Shown here in pieces: positions 8,419-17,593 of a DNA stretch of 64,000 bases. The number at the start of each line of letters is the position of its first letter. The first letter of the stretch is position 1. This DNA is from a gamma proteobacterium HTCC2207 (lineage in GTDB: Bacteria > Pseudomonadota > Gammaproteobacteria > Pseudomonadales > Porticoccaceae): NCBI GenBank assembly GCA_905182855.1, contig CAJJDA010000005.1, positions 1-64,000 on the forward strand, given 5' to 3'. A program made the position numbers and the translations under genes. Below the pieces are notes generated by a model. The model was not told the DNA's origin. It searched no databases and saw only the letters and a program-made list of their open reading frames with translations.

Positions 8419-9567
8419 CTATGATACGAGCTTGCCATCTGTGTTGTAGCGCATGCCTTCTGGCACTTCAGGATTTGGCTTTTCAGCCACCGTTGACCCT
8501 GGCCCCAAACTATTTAAGCTAAACACGTAGGCTATAACCTGCGCGACGGCATAGTATAATGCCTCTGGGACGCTTTGGTTTATATCGGTAGTAAAATACA
8601 GTGCTCTGGCCAGTGTCGGCGACTGAAATAACGGTACGCCATGTTCTGCGGCCCTCTCGCGAATACCCTGAGCCATAAAGTCGGCGCCTTTAGCAACTAC
8701 CGTTGGTGCGCCATTGCTGGTTGGATCGTAACTTAATGCCACGGCAAAGTGCTCTGGATTGACGATAATAACATCTGCGTCGGCCACAGCAGACATCATT
8801 TGGCCCATTGCCATTTCACGCTGTTTTCGTCTAATTTGCGCCTTGACCTCTGGTCGACCCTCAGTGTCTTTGAATTCGTCCTTGATCTCCTGCTTGGTCA
8901 TCTTCATTTTTTTATTGTATTCGTATATCTGATAAGGCACATCAATGGCCGCAGCTATAATCAGCGTTAGGGTTACTAAGACCGTGCCACCAGCAATCAT
9001 CTGTCCGGCCTCAGACATAGCGGGCCCAAGCGCCATGAACCCCAGCTGAACAAGTTCCCCGAAGCTGTCCCTAACCACCAGGAATAAAACCCCGCCCACG
9101 AGGCTGAATTTTGTTAGTGCTTTGGTTAAGTCAATCAGAGCTTTTGTACCAAACATTCTCTTAAAGCCATTGAGCGGATTAATTTTGCTCGCCTTAGGGG
9201 CAAGCGCCTTAACAGAGAAGATATAACCTCCGAGTACCCCCGCGGCCGCCAGTGCGATAAAAACGGCCAGTATAAAAATCGGCGACACTACCATCATGCT
9301 TTTAAGCGCCTGCGTACCAAACGCCGCCGGAAGTAAATTGTCGGAGAAAATAGCTTTGCGGTCAAAAGTAAACGCCGTCGCAAATATCTGGCTGAGACTA
9401 ACAATTAAATACCCGCCAAATATATACATGAAGCAAGCTATGCCAATCATCATAGCGGCTATCGATAATTCTTGAGATCGCGCTACCTCGCCGTCTTCCT
9501 TAGCCTTTTCAAGCCGTTTCGCGGTGGGTTCTTCCTCGCGCTCTTCTCCACTGTCCTGTTCTGACAT
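8419..9567 (-). CDS. flhB: Flagellar export switch protein FlhB
   Basis: FlhB is the export-apparatus membrane protein whose cytoplasmic domain switches substrate class from hook to filament together with FliK. The 382-residue product has the acidic/basic N-terminus (GEEREEEPTAKRLEKAKEDG), four membrane segments and the family motif MTKQEIKDEFKDTEGRPEVK. The autocleavage site reads N-P-E-H (VNPEHFAVALSYD) where the consensus is N-P-T-H; Asn and Pro, between which cleavage occurs, are kept. It overlaps fliR by one base, at the end of the fliK-to-flhB unit. Confidence 0.96.
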   Translation of the reverse strand: MSEQDSGEEREEEPTAKRLEKAKEDGEVARSQELSIAAMMIGIACFMYIFGGYLIVSLSQIFATAFTFDRKAIFSDNLLPAAFGTQALKSMMVVSPIFILAVFIALAAAGVLGGYIFSVKALAPKASKINPLNGFKRMFGTKALIDLTKALTKFSLVGGVLFLVVRDSFGELVQLGFMALGPAMSEAGQMIAGGTVLVTLTLIIAAAIDVPYQIYEYNKKMKMTKQEIKDEFKDTEGRPEVKAQIRRKQREMAMGQMMSAVADADVIIVNPEHFAVALSYDPTSNGAPTVVAKGADFMAQGIRERAAEHGVPLFQSPTLARALYFTTDINQSVPEALYYAVAQVIAYVFSLNSLGPGSTVAEKPNPEVPEGMRYNTDGKLVS

Positions 9568-10337
9568 TACCCGGCTCCTAGCGTTTGGCTAAGGGTGTCA
9601 AAGCTCTGCTGCCAAAGCCATTGAATACGATAACCAATACTTGTCATAGACATAGATAGCAGCACTAGCCCTGCGAGGATCATCGCCGGAAATCCCACTG
9701 CAAAAATATTAAGCGCCGGAGCGGCTCGGGTAATAACACCCAGACCAATATTGATAAAAAGTAGCGACACCATAACCGGCAGACCCAATAGTAATGCGCC
9801 CAAAAATATCATCGCACTCCATTCAATAAGCAGGACGAGAAGGGGCTCGATATTTATTAACTCGCCGATGGGCAATAGCCTAAAACTTTCCATAACCAGC
9901 GACAAAACAAAGACATGCCCACCCAGACCAAGGAAAATAAGCGTTGAACAAATAATTAGAAACTGAGAGATGACCGGTACATTGCCCATATTGGGATCGA
10001 CCATGTTAGCCATACTCAGACCCATTGACGCGGAGATTGCTTGACCGCCGACCACGAGCGCCGCATTGACCACCTGAAGTATTGTGCCCATCAAAACGCC
10101 GACAAATACCTGAGCGAAGACCTCCCTTAGCCCGATGGCCGAAATAGGGTCAATACTGGGCCATTCAGTCAACGGATAGATCATCCACGTAAGGAGTACA
10201 GCCAGCAGAACACGAATACGTACGGTAACAACGCGAAGAGAAAAGAAAGGGGCAGAGAGGAGAAATGCCGATATACGAATCATCGGCCAGAGCAACATAT
10301 AAAACCGCTCAACAATCTCACCTACCAGAAGGTCCAT
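9567..10337 (-). CDS. fliR: Flagellar export protein FliR
   Basis: FliR is a core membrane component of the FliP-FliQ-FliR export pore. The 256-residue hydrophobic product has six predicted membrane stretches and the family's central GLSMANMVDPNMGNVPVISQ segment near residue 105. The start overlaps the fliQ stop by one base and the stop overlaps flhB, so translation is probably coupled. Confidence 0.95.
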   Translation of the reverse strand: MDLLVGEIVERFYMLLWPMIRISAFLLSAPFFSLRVVTVRIRVLLAVLLTWMIYPLTEWPSIDPISAIGLREVFAQVFVGVLMGTILQVVNAALVVGGQAISASMGLSMANMVDPNMGNVPVISQFLIICSTLIFLGLGGHVFVLSLVMESFRLLPIGELINIEPLLVLLIEWSAMIFLGALLLGLPVMVSLLFINIGLGVITRAAPALNIFAVGFPAMILAGLVLLSMSMTSIGYRIQWLWQQSFDTLSQTLGAG

Positions 10338-10606
10338 TACATAAACAACCCAGGTATACGTTCATAGATGCGTCTAAAAAAATCTACCATGGTGGCAATT
10401 TGCCAGCTACCAAAAATCGCGAGCGCAAGAACCATGGCGCCGAGCTTGGGAATAAAGCTCAGAGTCATTTCTTGAATTGACGTGGCAGCCTGCAGAATTC
10501 CGACGAACAGACCTATGGCTAGCGCAACCCCTAATAGGGGCGCTGCTACCATCACTGCAACCCACAGTGACTCTCGACCTAAATCAATAACCTGTGCTGC
10601 ATCCAT
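10337..10606 (-). CDS. fliQ: Flagellar export protein FliQ
   Basis: FliQ is the small two-helix subunit of the export pore. The 89-residue product has the normal length, two hydrophobic segments (VAVMVAAPLLGVALAIGLFV and LGAMVLALAIFGSWQIATMV) and the family motif QAATSIQEMTLSFIPK between them. It lies 9 bases after fliP with GGAGAAC just before its start. Confidence 0.96.
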   Translation of the reverse strand: MDAAQVIDLGRESLWVAVMVAAPLLGVALAIGLFVGILQAATSIQEMTLSFIPKLGAMVLALAIFGSWQIATMVDFFRRIYERIPGLFM

Positions 10607-10615
10607 AAAGTTCTC

Positions 10616-11392
10616 CTAAACAACCGCAAAGCTCGAGGTCAGAGACCCCATAATTAGTGTCCATCCATCGACCAAGACAAACAGCATCAATTTAAAGGGC
10701 ATGGATATCATCATCGGCGAGAGCATCATCATGCCCATCGACATAAGCACGCTGGCTACCACCAAATCTATCACCACAAACGGGATATAGATGAGGAAAC
10801 CAATGGAAAATGCGCTCTTTAATTCGGAGGTAATAAATGCCGGGACCAATGTTGTAAAAGGGACGTCCGCGGGCTCTTGAATGTTTTCATTCCCGGCAAT
10901 CTCGACAAACATAGCAATGTCTGTCTCACGAGTTTGGTTGAGCATAAACACCCGGAAGGGCGCCTCGGCCTTAGCCAATGCGGTCTCAAAGCTAATTTGC
11001 TCTTCGAAATAGGGGGTGATGGCCTCGTCATAGACTGAGCTTAGAACCGGCGCCATGATAAACAGTGTCAGAAACAGTGCCATACCGACCAGCACTTGGT
11101 TTGGTGGAGTCTGTGCTGTGCCCAACGCCTGACGCAAGAGCGACATAACGATAATAATCCGTACAAAAGACGTCATCATTAGTAGTAGTGAAGGTAGTAA
11201 AGTTAATACGGTCATCAACGCTAATAGCTGTAACGTTAAGCTGTATTTAGTACCGCCACTGCCGTCGTCAACCATATTGACTATTGGCATACCGACCTGA
11301 GAAAAGGCAGGACTCGCCAGCAGTAATGCCAGTAAGCCCAACGCTGAGCCGATAAATAAAGCTCGCTTCTTTGTAATCAACCATCGAGCCAA
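10616..11392 (-). CDS. fliP: Flagellar export protein FliP
   Basis: FliP forms most of the export pore in the MS ring. The 258-residue product has a cleavable-type signal sequence (ALFIGSALGLLALLLASPAFSQ), as usual for FliP, followed by LQLLALMTVLTLLPSLLLMMTSF, the motif FVRIIIVMSLLRQALGTAQTPPNQVLVGMAL (positions about 75-105), and the conserved C-terminal MGMMMLSPMMISMPFKLMLFV. It follows fliO after 12 bases. Confidence 0.97.
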   Translation of the reverse strand: MARWLITKKRALFIGSALGLLALLLASPAFSQVGMPIVNMVDDGSGGTKYSLTLQLLALMTVLTLLPSLLLMMTSFVRIIIVMSLLRQALGTAQTPPNQVLVGMALFLTLFIMAPVLSSVYDEAITPYFEEQISFETALAKAEAPFRVFMLNQTRETDIAMFVEIAGNENIQEPADVPFTTLVPAFITSELKSAFSIGFLIYIPFVVIDLVVASVLMSMGMMMLSPMMISMPFKLMLFVLVDGWTLIMGSLTSSFAVV

Positions 11393-11404
11393 AATCGAAT
11401 CCTA

Positions 11405-11776
11405 TTATCGCTTTATCGTTTGCGACAGTAACTGTTTGAATGTATTTAGCTGACTATCGGGAACTGCGCCCTCAAGATCGAGGTCAGCGGCTGCCAAATC
11501 GCCAATCTGTTCGTCGGGTCCCCAGCGGCCTAGAGAGGTTATCCCCTGAGGAGACAATCCTACCAGTACCTGATCATTATTCACACTGAGTAGTAACAGT
11601 TTCTGACGCGCGCCAAGGTTCTGTATTTCGATGATATTGAGACGTCTATTGTTTACAGCACCAACCCTTGGGCCCATTTTCTTAAGCATTAAAAGTGTGG
11701 CGACGAGTAAGGCTATGACAAAGACAAAAGAGCCCATCATAGACAACCAGTCAACCCATCCAAATTCCGCTAACAT
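11405..11776 (-). CDS. fliO: Flagellar biosynthesis protein FliO
   Basis: FliO is an accessory membrane protein that stabilises FliP during assembly of the export gate. I place the start at ATG 11776, just after the fliN stop, with CAGG eight bases upstream; the open frame reaches back to 11824 but that would overlap fliN. The product has one membrane helix (MMGSFVFVIALLVATLLML) followed by a small cytoplasmic domain with the family pattern LNIIEIQNLGARQKLLLLSV and VLVGLSPQGITSL. Confidence 0.9.
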   Translation of the reverse strand: MLAEFGWVDWLSMMGSFVFVIALLVATLLMLKKMGPRVGAVNNRRLNIIEIQNLGARQKLLLLSVNNDQVLVGLSPQGITSLGRWGPDEQIGDLAAADLDLEGAVPDSQLNTFKQLLSQTIKR

Positions 11777-11789
11777 ATGACAGCCTGTT

Positions 11790-12125
11790 TTATAAGTTTT
11801 TGACGCGATCTGCTGCTGGTACAACGCTGGTCAATCGGACGCCATAGCGCTCATTGACCAGTACCACTTCACCCTGAGCGACCAGCGTATTATTGACTAA
11901 AAGATCCAACGGCTCACCGGCCAATCGATCGAGCTCAACAACACTGCCTTGGGTCAATCGCATCAGATCACGGATTTTTAGTGATGTGCGGCCTACCTCA
12001 ACCGAGATAGTAACAGGGATGTTTTGCAAAACATCTGCATTAATCTTATTTTTTAGCGCGGCTTCTGGCGTTACCACTTGCTCGGTGGTTTCTTCCTCTA
12101 CTGCATTCGTCTCTGTATCTGCCAT
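11790..12125 (-). CDS. fliN: Flagellar motor switch protein FliN
   Basis: FliN forms the lower C ring. The 111-residue product has an acidic N-terminal extension (ETNAVEEETTEQVVTPEAAL) and the SpoA/FliN domain with NIPVTISVEVGRTSLKIRDL, LTQGSVVELDRLAGEPLDLL and VAQGEVVLVNERYGVRLT. It lies between fliM and fliO in the usual order. Confidence 0.96.
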   Translation of the reverse strand: MADTETNAVEEETTEQVVTPEAALKNKINADVLQNIPVTISVEVGRTSLKIRDLMRLTQGSVVELDRLAGEPLDLLVNNTLVAQGEVVLVNERYGVRLTSVVPAADRVKNL

Positions 12126-12174
12126 CTTATTCTCTCGCTTTTCAAGTATTCACTGTTAAGGGGGGTGCCTGTGC

Positions 12175-13167
12175 CTATTTTGAGGGAGACAAAGACTTAA
12201 CTATTTGTACCGCCATATGGGAGTCACTGCTACCAATATTGGCATCAAAAATCGGTACTTCGTTGACATACACCCGCGCATGTCCAAGCTTGCTTAGATA
12301 AATAATATCGTCTTCACGCATAGCTTCAAATTCTTTCAAGGTAGTTTCGATATCGGCCAGGGTAACTTTCACATCAAGCTCTGCATCTATAGCGGCAGAC
12401 TGCAACTCTGAACTCCACACCTTGTCGGACGCATCATTATCGTCCCCAGTCTGCACTCGGCTCCGCAATAACTCACGGATCGGCTTAAGCGAGCTATACG
12501 GGTAGACTATGTCTATATTACCTTTAGTTTCCTCGCCTAATTCTGACGCGAACCGACTGACCACCACAAGATCATTTTCGTCGGCAATCTGAGCAAACTG
12601 CGGATTAATTTCTGAACCCACATGCTCACATTTAATCGGCAATATGGGTGCCCAAGCCTCCTGTAATGAGCCGAAGAGCACGTTCATCATTATTTTAATG
12701 ATTCCGGATTCAGTCGGCGTAAACACACGACCTGGAGCCAGCCCTCTTATACCGCCGCCAATGCCTCCGAAAAAGTTGTCCAGTGATGAGAAGACAATGG
12801 ATGGCTCGATCACCACCATGGCATAACCCCGCAGAGGATTCATTCGGATCGTGTTGACGGCCAGTGGAGGCGAAAGGTCTTTTAGATAGTCACCAAATTT
12901 CACGATTTCTACATTGGCCATGTTAATCTTGGGCGTAGTTCTCAAAACCTCAAGCAGGCCCAGTCTAAACTGTCGCACAAAACGCTCATTGATCATATCC
13001 ACAGCGCCAACATTAACGCCCAATGAAGAATCTTCATTCGTGAGGTCATGCTTCCGCGCCTTAGCTTCAACATTGAGCCCGGTATCAGAGGCAATCGAGC
13101 CATCTGAAAGGCCTGCTGATAGAGCGTCTAGCTCCTCAGGGGATAATAGATTTGTTTCTCCAGCCAT
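12175..13167 (-). CDS. fliM: Flagellar motor switch protein FliM
   Basis: FliM links FliG and FliN in the C ring and binds phospho-CheY. I choose the ATG at 13167, giving N-terminus MAGETNLLSPEELDALSAGL, which contains the short LLSPEELDAL CheY-binding segment; GAGGG is five bases upstream. The middle has the CheC-like fold with a GGIGGGIRGLAPGRVFTPTE loop, and the C-terminus a SpoA-like domain ending VNEVPIFDANIGSSDSHMAV. A GTG at 13179 would add four residues. The CheY-binding segment implies chemotaxis genes exist elsewhere. Confidence 0.96.
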   Translation of the reverse strand: MAGETNLLSPEELDALSAGLSDGSIASDTGLNVEAKARKHDLTNEDSSLGVNVGAVDMINERFVRQFRLGLLEVLRTTPKINMANVEIVKFGDYLKDLSPPLAVNTIRMNPLRGYAMVVIEPSIVFSSLDNFFGGIGGGIRGLAPGRVFTPTESGIIKIMMNVLFGSLQEAWAPILPIKCEHVGSEINPQFAQIADENDLVVVSRFASELGEETKGNIDIVYPYSSLKPIRELLRSRVQTGDDNDASDKVWSSELQSAAIDAELDVKVTLADIETTLKEFEAMREDDIIYLSKLGHARVYVNEVPIFDANIGSSDSHMAVQIVKSLSPSK

Positions 13168-13224
13168 TGAGGCCCTCACATTTTACTTAACACTATTGAT
13201 TAATGTTTGCCACAATTGCGCAAA

Positions 13225-13809
13225 CTACTGCACCACGAACTCGGTGAGATACACGTCCTCAATACCGCCAAAGTCTTCAAGCTGCTCCAGCGTTGCATTC
13301 ATAACGAGCTTTAATTCTTCTGCAAGTAGGCGTCGAAATTCTGGATCGACGATACTCTGCTCAGTCTGCTGAGACATCACAATTAACATGGCATTGCGCA
13401 ACGGGAAGCTGTGCTTCTCAACATTGCTGATCACGCGCTCATCGTAATGGGTCATTATCGCCACAGATGCCTGCATCACTTTTCTTGAATTAGCGATATT
13501 AACCACCAGCTCTTTTTCCAGCTGATAGTAGGACTGTTGAAATTTTGATAGCTCAGGGCTGTCCAGCTGAACCTTGTCCGGACCAGCCGCAGCCTCTGCG
13601 TCAGCAATAGCCTGTGCTGTTGCCGCTGCTTCGAGTGCTGCAATCGCCGCTTCAGCATCCTTATTACGTTCAGACTCAAAAAAACCCGTCGCAAATAGCG
13701 TTCCACCAACGCTGATCGCAATAACCAATATGACACCAAAGACAATCAATATGATCTTTAATACTGGGCTCTTTGCCTTTTCTTCGTCTTCTAACAGCTC
13801 TTCACTCAT
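13225..13809 (-). CDS. fliL: Flagellar basal body-associated protein FliL
   Basis: FliL is a single-span membrane protein around the stator. The 194-residue product has a short acidic cytoplasmic tail, a membrane helix (LKIILIVFGVILVIAISVGG), an Ala/Glu-rich periplasmic linker and the FliL domain with ELVVNIANSRKVMQASVAIM and a conserved C-terminal VYLTEFVVQ. It lies between fliK and fliM, 43 bases from fliK. Confidence 0.94.
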   Translation of the reverse strand: MSEELLEDEEKAKSPVLKIILIVFGVILVIAISVGGTLFATGFFESERNKDAEAAIAALEAAATAQAIADAEAAAGPDKVQLDSPELSKFQQSYYQLEKELVVNIANSRKVMQASVAIMTHYDERVISNVEKHSFPLRNAMLIVMSQQTEQSIVDPEFRRLLAEELKLVMNATLEQLEDFGGIEDVYLTEFVVQ

Positions 13810-13852
13810 TATCTATTCCTCAGTCTTCGAAATTTTTTACTAGGGCGGAGGC

Positions 13853-15673
13853 CTAAACCAACACATCCAGTCCATCATTTGACAGCTGCCGGATAATCTC
13901 TTCAGGCTCTATATCTGTCACTGCGCCACGTTCTGCGCTGTTCTCAGGCTCATTTTGTCCTGTCGGCTTTCCGTCAGAATTACCCTTATTTCCCGCCCCT
14001 AAACCTATATAAGCAGTTTCCATGCCATGTTCTTCAAGCGCGACCCTTAATCTTGGCATACTCTCATTTAATAGCTCTCTTGTCGCTGCATTTGTAGTAA
14101 CAAAGTTGGCCTCCAACTCGCCATTTTTCATTTCCAATTGTATCTCAATTCGGCCTAAAGATTTGGGATGTAGATCCATTTCCACTCGCCATGCTCCACG
14201 GGCTATCTGAGCAGTCAGGCGCTGACCTAGGGCCTCAGCTAAGCGGCGAGACATTTCTGTATGCTCTTCTTGTTTTCGCAGCCCCTGTTGTTGCAGCTGT
14301 TCTGGCAAGCTATCTGCCAAATCTTTATCCGCGGAACTAAAGGAATTTTGCTGACTAGCAGTAAATGCCGCTTCAGAAAAAGCGACCGATGTGGGCGCTG
14401 GCGCGACAGCTAGCAATGCTGCCGATGCAGCGGTGCCAGAGGCAAGTGAGACGGACTCTAGCGATTTTTTCTCCAGCCCCGGATTCAGCGCTGCTCGGGT
14501 TAAATCAATCGTCTCTAATTTAATGCTGGGCTGCTTCGGTTGATTACTATTTAGGTAGTTAAAATTATCAGCCAGAGTTTTTGCTATGACACTTTTAATG
14601 ATCACCTTGTCGGCAATCTCAGCATTGATGGCCGGAGTGCGGCCTAATTTGGCCTGTTGTTTAATCGCCTCGGCTATCTGCTGGGCAGAGGCGCTAAAAT
14701 CTGCTGTGGTAGCTTGAGGGACTGGTGTAAGTGGCACTGTTTTGCTTTGAGCCTGCTGTTGGGTGGGTGCTATCAGCCCGTCAGCCGCCTCAGTGTTAAG
14801 GGTGGGCGTACTGCCTGCCTTAGCCTGCTGTTTAAGCGCTTCCGCTATCTGCTGGGCAGAGACTTCAAAATCTGCTGTGGTAGCTTGAGGGACTGGTGTA
14901 AGTGGCACTGTTTTGCTTTGAGCCTGCTGTTGGGTGGGTGCTATCAGCCCGTCAGCCGCCTCAGTGTTAAGGGTGGGCGTACTGCCTGCCTTAGCCTGCT
15001 GTTTAAGCGCTTCCGCTATCTGCTGGGCAGAGACTTCAAAATCTTCTGTGCCAGTTTTGATAGCAGGCGTAAGCTGCAATGAGGGGGCTGATCCCTGCGC
15101 CAAAAATTTACTCGGCATTTCTTGAAATGGTGTCATTGGAGGGGAGACTTTTGCGCTCTCTTCGCCAATCTTTGCAGCATGCTTGGCAACAATATCCGTT
15201 ACTGTTGGGTCGGATAACCAGGTGGCTATAGTTTCGCTATTCTCAAGCGCTTGTCTAGGTAGTTCGAGAGTGGCTGTTTTGGCAGCTGGCACACTATCAC
15301 CTAATAGGTGAGCTAGAGCTCTAGAATCGATGCCCTGAGTTCTGGCAAAAGCATCTACCCCTTCAGTCGACGGCTCTGCACCCCCGACTATAATTTGTAG
15401 GCCGCTTTTAAGCTGTCGGCTTTTTAGTTCGGCACCGCTGCTCACAGTATCAGGCTGCTCTGGGTCGCCACTTTTTGGCAGGCTGTTGCCGCTTTTGACT
15501 GCCAGACTTTGTTCAACGCTGGTTTTAAAGATCGCGGCAAATAACCCATTTGACGCGCTAGGGTTACCGTCAGAAATTATCGCACCTTTCTCGGCAGGTA
15601 TCGCTGCGCCTGATTTTTCGGCGGATCCAGTAGTCGGAGTACTCTGCATTAGTAAGCTATTTAAGTCAGCCAT
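13853..15673 (-). CDS. fliK: Flagellar hook-length control protein FliK
   Basis: FliK is the secreted ruler that measures hook length and triggers the FlhB substrate switch. The 606-residue product is long, low-complexity and rich in Ala, Gln, Thr and Pro, as expected of the ruler part. The C-terminal Flg_hook domain is clear (WRVEMDLHPKSLGRIEIQLE, ANFVTTNAATRELLNESMP, LRVALEEHGM). Inside the ruler part a 57-residue unit beginning near VSAQQIAEALKQQAKAGSTP is repeated twice identically plus a diverged third copy; see the DNA repeat entry. A sigma-54 promoter lies 56 bases upstream of the start codon, so fliK heads the fliK-to-flhB unit. Confidence 0.95.
   Translation of the reverse strand: MADLNSLLMQSTPTTGSAEKSGAAIPAEKGAIISDGNPSASNGLFAAIFKTSVEQSLAVKSGNSLPKSGDPEQPDTVSSGAELKSRQLKSGLQIIVGGAEPSTEGVDAFARTQGIDSRALAHLLGDSVPAAKTATLELPRQALENSETIATWLSDPTVTDIVAKHAAKIGEESAKVSPPMTPFQEMPSKFLAQGSAPSLQLTPAIKTGTEDFEVSAQQIAEALKQQAKAGSTPTLNTEAADGLIAPTQQQAQSKTVPLTPVPQATTADFEVSAQQIAEALKQQAKAGSTPTLNTEAADGLIAPTQQQAQSKTVPLTPVPQATTADFSASAQQIAEAIKQQAKLGRTPAINAEIADKVIIKSVIAKTLADNFNYLNSNQPKQPSIKLETIDLTRAALNPGLEKKSLESVSLASGTAASAALLAVAPAPTSVAFSEAAFTASQQNSFSSADKDLADSLPEQLQQQGLRKQEEHTEMSRRLAEALGQRLTAQIARGAWRVEMDLHPKSLGRIEIQLEMKNGELEANFVTTNAATRELLNESMPRLRVALEEHGMETAYIGLGAGNKGNSDGKPTGQNEPENSAERGAVTDIEPEEIIRQLSNDGLDVLV
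14701..15042 (-). repeat. 171-bp exact tandem duplication within fliK
   Basis: Bases 14701-14871 and 14872-15042 read the same by eye, an in-frame tandem duplication of 57 codons. Partial diverged copies flank it on both sides (the Q-Q-I-A-E-A motif recurs near 14650-14690, and the copy begun at 15043 soon differs). The identity suggests a recent duplication that would lengthen the FliK ruler region. Confidence 0.9.
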
Positions 15674-15728
15674 TCGGGAATACTATCCTTTCAATTAAGT
15701 AAAAAGAGACCTGTTTGATAAGATATAC

Positions 15729-15744
15729 AGCAATAGCCATGCCA
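15729..15744 (-). promoter_or_regulatory. Sigma-54 promoter for fliK-fliL-...-flhB
   Basis: On the minus strand the sequence is TGGCAT-GGCTA-TTGCT, matching the -24/-12 sigma-54 consensus (TGGCAC-N5-TTGCW) with exact spacing. It lies in the 106-base gap between fliJ and fliK, in the correct orientation and about 56 bases from the fliK start. The FleQ-like or FlrC-like activator encoded upstream is the likely activator. Confidence 0.8.
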
Positions 15745-15779
15745 ACTGACTCGCGATGGGGGTATTACGCCCTGTTAGG

Positions 15780-16250
15780 CTAGGGGCGGGCACGATTCCT
15801 GAGGTTGTACTGCATGATACCCTGAGCCTCAGCTTCACGTGTCTCATGGGCGACCTGTTGCTCCCGCGCCTGATCTAGCGCTCGGCGGGCCAAACTCTCA
15901 ACTTTGAGTCGCTCCTGATCTGCGGTCGCCATGCTCTTTCTTGCGTCAGTACAGTCAGCTTCCAGAGCTAAAAATTCTGCCGTTGAGCGACCCTTAAGAG
16001 CCTGTAGCTGAACAATGAAATTGCGGTAATTACCCGCCTCCAGAATACTGTGGCTGCGGCGCTGAATAGCATTCAACTGCTCCGAGTACTCGGCCAGTAA
16101 CTGATCAAGCTTTTGACTGCGAACAACGGCGAGTTCTTTGCGCTGCTGCGCCTCAATCAACTGCTGTTGGGCCTGACGCGCGGCAATCTGTGCTTTGCTC
16201 GCCAGTACATCCCATACCGAACTCGTACTCTGAGTCCCGTCGTTACTCAT
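15780..16250 (-). CDS. fliJ: Flagellar export chaperone FliJ
   Basis: FliJ is the coiled-coil stalk of the export ATPase complex. The 156-residue product is almost entirely helical and charged (AQIAARQAQQQLIEAQQRKE, LARRALDQAREQQVAHETRE), with normal length. The start overlaps the fliI stop by four bases (ATGA). It ends the fliE-to-fliJ unit; the fliK promoter follows. Confidence 0.92.
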   Translation of the reverse strand: MSNDGTQSTSSVWDVLASKAQIAARQAQQQLIEAQQRKELAVVRSQKLDQLLAEYSEQLNAIQRRSHSILEAGNYRNFIVQLQALKGRSTAEFLALEADCTDARKSMATADQERLKVESLARRALDQAREQQVAHETREAEAQGIMQYNLRNRARP

Positions 16251-17593
16251 GACGTCGCACCAGTATCAAGTGTTCCAGTCAACTGAACCATCAGTTTCTG
16301 ACTATGGTCCATATCCACAGAAGCATCACTCTCCTGCTGCAGCAGGGCCTCCATAGCAGGCCGCAATCGGATGGCCTCGTCCAGATCTGGATTGGTGCCT
16401 GCTTCATAGGCACCGACCTGAATCAGATCTTGGTTTTGTTGAAACAGCGACCAGAGTCGCCTGAAGCGGTTGGCAGACGCCAATAATTTTGGAGTGATCA
16501 GGCTATTCATGACCCGCGAGATTGACCCCGCTAAATCAATGGCAGGGTAATGCGCTGCATCCGCTAGCTGCCGAGATAGCATGACCTGTCCATCGAGGGA
16601 GGCGCGGGCGATATCGACAACGGGATCTGAGCGATCATCACCTTCGGCCAGTACTGTGTAGACCGCTGTGATTGAACCATGGCCGTTGCGCCCTACCCCG
16701 GCTCTTTCAATAAGCCTTGGTAGCAGGGCAAATACCGATGGCGGATAACCCTTAGCGGTAGGGGGCTCGCCAATGGCTAGGCCAATTTCACGTTGGGCGT
16801 GAGCGACACGTGTGAGGCTATCGCAGAGCATCAGTACATTCTGACCACGATCTCTAAAATACTCGGCAATAAGATGGGTTAGATTGGTGGCCTTGAGCCT
16901 AAGCACCGGGGACACATTGGCCGGCGCCGCTACAACAACTGATTTGGCCAGGCCCTTTTCCCCTAAGATCTGATGGATAAATTCCTGTACTTCTCGACCT
17001 CGCTCGCCGATCAGACCGATTATTACAACGTCGGCTTCAGTATTGCGCGTGAGCATGCCTAACAGCACACTTTTACCAACCCCCGACCCTGCAATCAGTC
17101 CAATACGTTGTCCCTGTCCGATCGTTAGGCAGGTATTAATGGCTTTGATACCTGTATCCAATATCTTTTTGATTGGACCCCGCTCCATGGGATTAATTGG
17201 AAGACCTTCCAGAGCAAGCTGATCGCTGTAGTTAATTGGGCCTCTGCCATCAATAGGCTGGCCCAAGCCATCGATTACACGGCCGAGTAAATCTCGCCCC
17301 AATGAGGCTTTTGAATGATTGGATCGGACCCATACCTTGGCGCCGGGGCCAACGCCTCCGGGCTCGGTATAGGGCATTAGATACAGCAGATCGTCCTGAA
17401 ATCCAACGACCTCACAATCGATAAAGGTGCCTAGGGCGACATTTTCGACCTGGCAATGTGCTCCGAGGGGCGCAATAATCCCCTTGGCTTCCAGCGTGAG
17501 TCCAACCACGCGCACCAGCTTGCCACTAGCGGATACCGCAGGGGCTCGCAGGCTAGGTATAATGGCATCAACCTCGGCGGCAAAGTCAAGCAT
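16247..17593 (-). CDS. fliI: Flagellum-specific ATP synthase FliI
   Basis: FliI is the hexameric ATPase of the flagellar export apparatus, homologous to F1 beta. The Walker A motif GLIAGSGVGKSVLLGM lies near residue 155, with VIIGLIGERGREVQEFI and the Walker B LMLCDSLTRVAHAQREIGLA following, and the C-terminal helical domain is complete. I prefer the ATG at 17593 (MLDFAAEVDAIIP), which overlaps the fliH stop by 8 bases; an upstream in-frame ATG at 17659 would overlap fliH by 74 bases. Confidence 0.96.
   Translation of the reverse strand: MLDFAAEVDAIIPSLRAPAVSASGKLVRVVGLTLEAKGIIAPLGAHCQVENVALGTFIDCEVVGFQDDLLYLMPYTEPGGVGPGAKVWVRSNHSKASLGRDLLGRVIDGLGQPIDGRGPINYSDQLALEGLPINPMERGPIKKILDTGIKAINTCLTIGQGQRIGLIAGSGVGKSVLLGMLTRNTEADVVIIGLIGERGREVQEFIHQILGEKGLAKSVVVAAPANVSPVLRLKATNLTHLIAEYFRDRGQNVLMLCDSLTRVAHAQREIGLAIGEPPTAKGYPPSVFALLPRLIERAGVGRNGHGSITAVYTVLAEGDDRSDPVVDIARASLDGQVMLSRQLADAAHYPAIDLAGSISRVMNSLITPKLLASANRFRRLWSLFQQNQDLIQVGAYEAGTNPDLDEAIRLRPAMEALLQQESDASVDMDHSQKLMVQLTGTLDTGATS

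Noticed and set aside
14657-15125. Plus-strand ORFs opposite fliK containing repeated segments
   Set aside because: They are shadows of the fliK tandem duplication on the other strand, with no ribosome site and no recognisable family.
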